NCBI RefSeq assembly: GCF_900129235.1 | Contig: NZ_FQUV01000006.1 | Location: 124,001-188,000 of the forward strand | Source: Litoreibacter ascidiaceicola | GTDB taxonomy: Bacteria > Pseudomonadota > Alphaproteobacteria > Rhodobacterales > Rhodobacteraceae | Direction: 5' to 3' | DNA: 64,000 nucleotides | Part shown: one piece after another, positions 59,485 to 64,000 of the stretch | How the letters are laid out: each line of letters opens with the position of its first letter | Numbering within the stretch: position 1 is the first letter of the stretch | The notes under the pieces: model-generated | Database searches by the model: none | The model's input: the letters and a program-made list of their open reading frames with translations, nothing else | What the model was told of the DNA's origin: nothing | Program-made: the position numbers and the translations under genes

Positions 59485-60054
59485 GTGACCAATCCAAATG
59501 TAACTGCTCTTGATCTGCCGATGGCCGACCCGCTGCCAGAGGCGACACAGAAATACTTTGATATCTGCACGGAAAAACTGGGCATGATCCCGAACGTGCT
59601 GCAGTCCTATGCGTTCGATCCTGACAAGCTAAACGCCTTCACCGGAATGTATAATGACTTGATGCTTGGCGACAGCAACCTGTCCAAGCTGGAGCGCGAG
59701 ATGATCGCAGTCGCGGTTTCTTCGGTGAACAAGTGCTTCTACTGCCTCGTGGCGCATGGTGCAGCGGTGCGCCAGTTGTCCGGCGATCCGGCTTTGGGTG
59801 AGGCATTGGTGATGAACTACCGTGTGGCGCCGCTTGATGTCCGACAACGGGCGATGCTGGACTTTGCAGTGCAAATGACCGAAGCCAGCTACCGGATTGA
59901 AGAAACCGATCGCGACGCGTTGCGCAAAGTGGGATTCAATGATCGCGATATCTGGGACATTGCCGCAGTCGCAAGCTTCTTCAACATGACGAACCGAATG
60001 GCCTCCGCCGTGGATATGCGCCCGAATGCGGAATACCACGCGGCTGATAGATGA
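59485..60054 (+). CDS. AhpD-like / peroxidase-related protein
   Basis: A 189-residue all-helical protein with the CMD/AhpD redox motif E-x6-C-FY-C-xxx-H: KCFYCLVAHG near 88-97 preceded by LEREMIAVAVSS. Such proteins reduce peroxides or act as thiol hydroperoxidases; some have lost activity, but both cysteines are here. Start GTG 59485. It overlaps the OmpA gene by 4 bp. Confidence 0.9.
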   Translation: MTNPNVTALDLPMADPLPEATQKYFDICTEKLGMIPNVLQSYAFDPDKLNAFTGMYNDLMLGDSNLSKLEREMIAVAVSSVNKCFYCLVAHGAAVRQLSGDPALGEALVMNYRVAPLDVRQRAMLDFAVQMTEASYRIEETDRDALRKVGFNDRDIWDIAAVASFFNMTNRMASAVDMRPNAEYHAADR

Positions 60055-61004
60055 TCCGGGCATTGCCTCTTTGCTTGGCGGGCTGCTTGCTCGCTAGTTC
60101 GGCTTGGGCCGATTTGGAGCTAACTTTTCCCGGCCCTGCGACAGAAACTTTTTCCGAGGTTGAGCCGTTCGCCAGCTACAAGCTGCCTGTCGGACCCTAT
60201 GCGGACGGATTCGTGCAAACTCTGGTGGCAGAAGGTCAGCAGATCACACGCGCTTGGCGGATTGCTATCGATGTCGGGACGTCGTTGTTGGTCATGGACA
60301 ATTTGCGTCAGCAGTTAGAGGCGTCCGGTTTCGAGTTGTTGTACGAATGTACGACCGAGATATGCGGCGGTTTCGATTTTCGTTTCACGACTGACGTGCT
60401 GCCAGAGCCTGTGATGCATGTCGATTTGGGCGATTTTCGGTACCTCGCCGCCCAACGGCTTGGTGGTGCGGTTCCGGAATATATTAGTTTGTTTGTCAGC
60501 CGCGGTTCAGACACAGCTTTCGTTCAGATGATCCTTGTGGGCAGTCCGGAAGCTACCTCCGTGACAGCGCAGTCGGGTGAGGCGGATGAGCAATTGCCGC
60601 CGGTTGTGCCGAATGTCGTGGCAGGGTCTGTGATCGAAGCATTGCTAAGGGACGGGCATGCCGTTCTGGATGATTTGCAGTTCGAGACAGGGTCTTCAGC
60701 CTTGGGTGAAGGCGCATTTCAGTCACTGTCGGATTTGTCCGAATACTTGAAAGCCAATCCGGAGTTCCGCATCGCTCTTGTTGGACACACAGATGCGGAA
60801 GGATCACTTCAGGGGAACGTCAGCCTGTCGCGAAAGCGCGCACAATCTGTGGCAGTTCGGCTGGTCAAGAAATTCGACATCCCGAGTAAACAGATTGAAG
60901 CGGAAGGCGTCGGATATCTTGCCCCACGGGCAAATAACCTGACTGAAACAGGCCGGACTCAAAACAGAAGGGTCGAGGTGATTATCACCTCGACCCAGGA
61001 GTGA
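60051..61004 (+). CDS. OmpA-family exported protein
   Basis: A 317-residue protein with signal peptide (about 1-20, CLAGCLLASSAWA), a beta-rich N-terminal domain with a disulfide-type pair (YECTTEICGG), vaguely like DUF4892 proteins, and an OmpA peptidoglycan-binding domain (about 200-315) with LQFETGSSAL, LVGHTDAEGS, SLSRKRAQSV and NRRVEVIITS. Second OmpA-type protein in the window. Its last codons form a long near-perfect palindrome. Confidence 0.88.
   Translation: MIRALPLCLAGCLLASSAWADLELTFPGPATETFSEVEPFASYKLPVGPYADGFVQTLVAEGQQITRAWRIAIDVGTSLLVMDNLRQQLEASGFELLYECTTEICGGFDFRFTTDVLPEPVMHVDLGDFRYLAAQRLGGAVPEYISLFVSRGSDTAFVQMILVGSPEATSVTAQSGEADEQLPPVVPNVVAGSVIEALLRDGHAVLDDLQFETGSSALGEGAFQSLSDLSEYLKANPEFRIALVGHTDAEGSLQGNVSLSRKRAQSVAVRLVKKFDIPSKQIEAEGVGYLAPRANNLTETGRTQNRRVEVIITSTQE
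60970..60996. repeat. 27-bp palindrome at the end of the OmpA-family gene
   Basis: Two 13-bp arms GGGTCGAGGTGAT and ATCACCTCGACCC with one base between them. It overlaps the final codons of the plus-strand gene. There is no T-run, so it is not a simple Rho-independent terminator, though the convergent position suits some RNA 3'-end hairpin. Confidence 0.85.
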
Positions 61005-61035
61005 TGCTGCCAAACATCGGGGAAAATCGTGTCGC

Positions 61036-61947
61036 TTAGTTGGTCCAGACGTCTGGGCCTTTTTCTTTGAACGCTTCCACAAGGAAGTCGATAAAGGTCC
61101 GCACTTTTGGCTGTGTATAGCGGCCCGGCGGATAGACGGCGTAGATGCCTTGAGTTTCTTTCGGAAGCTCCGGCATGGCCTCCTCGACCAAACCTTGACG
61201 CAGTGCATCTGCGTAAAGGAAGCTTGGCAGGTAGGCGATGCCCAAGCCCGATACACAAGCGTTAAGCAGCGACTGCCCGTCATTGACCGTCAACCAGCCC
61301 TGTGTGCGCACTTGACGCTTTTCACCAGACGGCGCAGTTAGCTTCCACACATTGCCAGCCGATTGGTTGGAATAATGCAGCAGCTTGTGATTGTTGAGGT
61401 CGTCGATTTTCTCGGGGCGGCCAAACTGCTCAAAGTAGCCCGGTGCAGCGATAAGCCGTTTCGTGGTCTCGGTCAGTTTGCGAGCACGCAGCGAGCTGTC
61501 TTCCATCTCGCCAATACGGATCGCGAGATCGAATCCTTCGGAGATCAACTCCACAAATCGGTTGTTCAGGACCATATTCACGGTGATGTCGGGATAATCT
61601 ACAAGGAAGTCACCCAAGATCGGTGACATGTGGTTCACACCAAAATCTGTAGCCACGGAGATACGCAGCAAGCCGGAAGGCGCACTTTGCATCGACGAGA
61701 CCAAGGCGTCTGCTTCGCCAGCATCATTCAGAACGCGGCGGGCGCGGTCGTAATAAGCGAGGCCAATTTCGGTTGGGCTGACGCGCCGCGTTGTGCGGTT
61801 CAGCAGCCGCGCACCAAGACGTGTTTCAAGGGACGACACGTGCTTTGAGACGGCGGATTTTGAAATCCCCATCTTGCGGGCCGCGTCGGTAAAGCCCCCT
61901 TGATCCACCACAGTGGCGAATGCTTCCATTTCGGTCAGTCGGTCCAT
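61036..61947 (-). CDS. LysR-family transcriptional regulator
   Basis: A 303-residue LTTR. The N-terminal winged helix-turn-helix reads AARKMGISKSAVSKHVSSLETRLGARLLNRTTRR, the LysR substrate-binding fold follows (about 90-295). It resembles the DsdC/CrgA-like group that uses RTTRRVSPTEIG. The target is not clear: its upstream neighbours on the same strand are zntB and fadH. A short inverted repeat lies just before its start. Confidence 0.93.
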   Translation of the reverse strand: MDRLTEMEAFATVVDQGGFTDAARKMGISKSAVSKHVSSLETRLGARLLNRTTRRVSPTEIGLAYYDRARRVLNDAGEADALVSSMQSAPSGLLRISVATDFGVNHMSPILGDFLVDYPDITVNMVLNNRFVELISEGFDLAIRIGEMEDSSLRARKLTETTKRLIAAPGYFEQFGRPEKIDDLNNHKLLHYSNQSAGNVWKLTAPSGEKRQVRTQGWLTVNDGQSLLNACVSGLGIAYLPSFLYADALRQGLVEEAMPELPKETQGIYAVYPPGRYTQPKVRTFIDFLVEAFKEKGPDVWTN

Positions 61948-61954
61948 TCGGATA

Positions 61955-61979
61955 CCTCAATAACTCATGACGTTTGAGG
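61955..61979. promoter_or_regulatory. Inverted repeat upstream of lysR (possible operator)
   Basis: CCTCAA and TTGAGG (61955-61960, 61974-61979) with 13 bp between, starting 8 bp upstream of the lysR ATG. LysR proteins commonly bind interrupted dyads near their own promoter; this is only a candidate. The rest of the 144-bp gap shows no gene. Confidence 0.3.
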
Positions 61980-62058
61980 CGTTATCCCGTTCAATTGGGG
62001 CAGGAATGAGAATTCCGTTGGACGATTCAGGGGTATCTGTAGGGATCGTTGATGGCAT

Positions 62059-62082
62059 GGAAACAAGTAAACATGTGTTTCC
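62059..62082. repeat. Inverted repeat downstream of zntB
   Basis: GGAAACA (62059-62065) and TGTTTCC (62076-62082) with a ten-base loop lie just after the zntB stop. No U-run follows, so termination would be weak or Rho-assisted. Confidence 0.4.
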
Positions 62083-62091
62083 TTATGGCGT

Positions 62092-62958
62092 CTAAAGCCA
62101 ATCGAGCCACTTAAACACTGCAACAAGTGCTGCCGCAACGGCGACCATAGCTATACAAAGCAGGGCAAACGACATTGGCCATTCGGTGCCGGGTAATCCT
62201 GCGACGTTCATTCCGAACAGGCCTGTCAAGAATCCCAAGGGCAGGAAAACCCCCGCTATCAATGATAAAACATAGCCGTTTCGACCTTGGCTAAGGGATG
62301 CCTGAATATCCAGATGGTCTTGCAAGCCGAGAAGCCGGTCCCGAACCGCGTCCAACGCCTCTAGAGCCAAAGCCATGCGGTTTGCAGGCTCGCGCAGTTG
62401 CAGTTTGTCAGCCTCGGTCAAGACCGGACTGTCCAACGCTGCCAATTTTACCAAGGCGTCTTTCTGCGGACCAATGTAGCGACGGAGCTTGATTGTCGTG
62501 TGGCGCAGAGGACCCAAGCCCGCCAAGTCTTCGCGCCCGCCTTCAAGCACTGCATCCTCCATGTCGTCTGTCGCCGATGTCAGGCGTAGGGCCGTGTTCT
62601 CGATGCGATCTGTTAGTCCAGTTACCAGCAATGTCAGAAACTCTCCGACAGTTTCCGGGCCGATCCCTTCGGCAATTTGCTTCCGAATGTCCTCCAACGC
62701 GAAAATTCGACGCATACGAACAGTGACGATCATGTCTGACGTCACCCATAACCGCAGGGATACCATGTCCTCAACGTCTTGACCTTCGTTCAGGTTCACG
62801 CCGCGCAGGTTGAGAATCACGCCATCGCCAAGACGATCACATCTGGGCCGCGTTTCGGATTGCGTTAGGGCAGAGGCCGCGATGTCAGGCACATTGGCAG
62901 AGAGCCAGTCCGGCAGCTTGGGGTCGCCAAGCTCGAAGTGATGCCATTGGAAGGTCAA
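62092..62958 (-). CDS. zntB: ZntB/CorA-family zinc transporter
   Basis: A 288-residue CorA-superfamily channel. The N-terminal cytoplasmic domain is followed by two C-terminal TM helices with the pore motif G-M-N (FLTGLFGMNVAGLPG, about residue 257). ZntB moves Zn2+, CorA Mg2+; the ZntB-like N-terminus (WLSANVPDIAASALTQSETRPRC-type layout) and size favour ZntB. It overlaps the fadH stop by 4 bp, so the two are cotranscribed. Confidence 0.88.
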   Translation of the reverse strand: MTFQWHHFELGDPKLPDWLSANVPDIAASALTQSETRPRCDRLGDGVILNLRGVNLNEGQDVEDMVSLRLWVTSDMIVTVRMRRIFALEDIRKQIAEGIGPETVGEFLTLLVTGLTDRIENTALRLTSATDDMEDAVLEGGREDLAGLGPLRHTTIKLRRYIGPQKDALVKLAALDSPVLTEADKLQLREPANRMALALEALDAVRDRLLGLQDHLDIQASLSQGRNGYVLSLIAGVFLPLGFLTGLFGMNVAGLPGTEWPMSFALLCIAMVAVAAALVAVFKWLDWL

Positions 62959-64000
62959 AGGGTCGCCGCAAGGCGTATGCCTTGGTTGATTGCGCGCTTG
63001 GCATCAAGCTCCGCGGCGACATCTGCACCACCGATAATGTGCAGCGCTGTACCCTTGGCTTCCAGTTGATCCGCAAGCTCACGCATTGGTACCTGTCCCG
63101 CGCAAAGGACGATGGTGTCGACCTCAATCACACGCGGATTTTCCCGCGCTTCACCGTCGGAAACATGGAGCCCTTGTGCGTCAATCCGTTCGTAATTGAC
63201 ACCGCCGACCATGTTCACGCCCTTCATCTGTAGCGCAGCGCGATGAATCCAGCCGGTCGTCTTTCCCAATCGCTTGCCAAGCTTTTCGGATTTGCGTTGC
63301 AGCAGCGTTACCTGACGCACAGCCGGCTCGGGCTGTGGCCCTTCGGCGGCCAAGCCACCGCGTTTGGCTTCGGGATCAGTGACACCCCATTCTTCCATCC
63401 ACGCGCCCAGATCTACGGTCGGGCTGTCATCGGTGGTCAGATACTCCGCCACATCGAAGCCGATACCACCTGCACCAATGATCGCTACACGTTTGCCGAC
63501 CTTGGCACCGCCGCGCAGCACATCAATGTAGGACAGCACGTTGGGGCCATCCTGCCCGTCAATTTGTGGATCACGCGGTGCGACGCCGGTCGCGATGATC
63601 ACTTCGTCAAACTCTGTCAGCATCTCGGCTGTGGCTTCAGTTCCAAGGCGCAAGTCAATGCTGCTTTTGGCAACCATAGTTTTGTACCAGTCAACAAGAC
63701 CGAAGAACTCTTCCTTGCCGGGCACCTGTTTGGCCATGTTCAACTGGCCGCCAATTTCATTTTGTTTATCGAACAGGGTCACCTTGTGACCACGCTCCGC
63801 CGCAGTAAGCGCTGTCGACAGCCCGGCCGGGCCGGCACCCACAATGGCGATGATTTTGGCCGTAGGGGCAGTCTTGATCACCAGCTCCGTTTCGAAACAG
63901 GCTTGAGGGTTCACAAGACACGAACTTATTTTGCCGTTGAAGGTATGGTCCAAGCAGGCTTGGTTGCAGGCGATACATGGCGCAATCTCGGCCGCTCTGC
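62955..64000 (-). CDS. fadH: NADPH-dependent 2,4-dienoyl-CoA reductase (C-terminal part, partial)
   Basis: Flavin/Fe-S enzyme of unsaturated fatty acid beta-oxidation, or a close old-yellow-enzyme relative such as a trimethylamine dehydrogenase-type protein. Only about 348 codons of the C-terminal half are in the window. Upstream of the visible frame the sequence continues as CIACNQAC and then SSCLVNP, the four 4Fe-4S ligands, so the apparent Met start at 63953 is internal. Then comes FAD/NAD binding: IVGAGPAGLSTALTAAERGH and VAIIGAGGIGFDVAEYL. C-terminal LDAKRAINQG is typical. Confidence 0.85.
   Translation of the reverse strand, partial: RAAEIAPCIACNQACLDHTFNGKISSCLVNPQACFETELVIKTAPTAKIIAIVGAGPAGLSTALTAAERGHKVTLFDKQNEIGGQLNMAKQVPGKEEFFGLVDWYKTMVAKSSIDLRLGTEATAEMLTEFDEVIIATGVAPRDPQIDGQDGPNVLSYIDVLRGGAKVGKRVAIIGAGGIGFDVAEYLTTDDSPTVDLGAWMEEWGVTDPEAKRGGLAAEGPQPEPAVRQVTLLQRKSEKLGKRLGKTTGWIHRAALQMKGVNMVGGVNYERIDAQGLHVSDGEARENPRVIEVDTIVLCAGQVPMRELADQLEAKGTALHIIGGADVAAELDAKRAINQGIRLAATL

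Noticed and set aside
1-64000. tRNA, rRNA, CRISPR array, insertion sequence, prophage or riboswitch
   Set aside because: I read the intergenic spaces and saw no cloverleaf-like sequence, regular repeats, transposase or phage genes, or a known riboswitch. A covariance-model scan (Infernal/Rfam, tRNAscan-SE) would be needed to exclude short RNAs firmly.

Overview
The window looks like the replication-origin region of a Rhodobacteraceae (Roseobacter-group) alphaproteobacterial chromosome. The evidence is the gene order mnmE-mnmG-rsmG-parA-parB beside rho and hemJ, with the maf-aroE-coaE-dnaQ-secB run on the other side. The window also has malic enzyme with a phosphotransacetylase tail, HrcA next to GrpE, a YlxR-L7Ae fusion upstream of infB, and many secreted or OmpA-type proteins typical of roseobacters. 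Base composition is moderately GC-rich and even, and nearly every gene is intact. I see no insertion sequences, prophage, CRISPR array, rRNA or tRNA.

Layout. 1-9.0 kb: maeB (cut by the window edge), mutS, grpE-hrcA, and divergently rph-rdgB-hemW. 9.0-16.3 kb: a minus-strand block hemJ-rho-mnmE-mnmG-rsmG-parA-parB, with two perfect parS palindromes buried in the start of mnmG and the 5' part of rsmG. 16.34-16.73 kb: a 395-bp AT-rich gap with DnaA boxes, the best candidate for oriC; genes on both sides point away from it. 16.7-22.9 kb: maf-aroE-coaE-dnaQ, secB, fxsA, timA-mltA-smr. 22.9-30.1 kb: an MFS transporter, a lipoprotein hydrolase, hslU and hslV separated by a membrane protein and a divergent Tat-exported DM13 protein, and a lamin-tail/Hint protein. 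30.1-35.9 kb: the rimP-nusA-ylxR-infB operon, preceded by a recognisable promoter and a leader that can fold as a transcription attenuator, plus a 47-residue membrane protein. 35.9-42.5 kb: a peptide-type ABC transporter operon and a prolyl aminopeptidase.

42.5-50.3 kb: ubiG; comF-grxC-nitrilase-marR; a methyltransferase-like gene with hemH; a 45-residue conserved-looking ORF; and a PPIase-argJ-mutT operon. 50.4-55.6 kb: secA followed by two secreted proteins of unknown role, one a fusion of a phosphate-binding-like domain with an OmpA peptidoglycan-binding domain. 55.6-64 kb: radC, map, sfsA, a CinA-type molybdopterin-binding protein, a GNAT acetyltransferase, an AhpD-like protein, a second OmpA-family protein, a LysR regulator, a ZntB-type transporter and the C-terminal part of 2,4-dienoyl-CoA reductase (cut by the window edge).

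Most of the window is housekeeping. The least described elements are the rimP leader attenuator, the LTD-Hint protein, the two secreted proteins behind secA, the two small ORFs, and the overlap of chromosome-segregation sites with tRNA/rRNA-modification genes.
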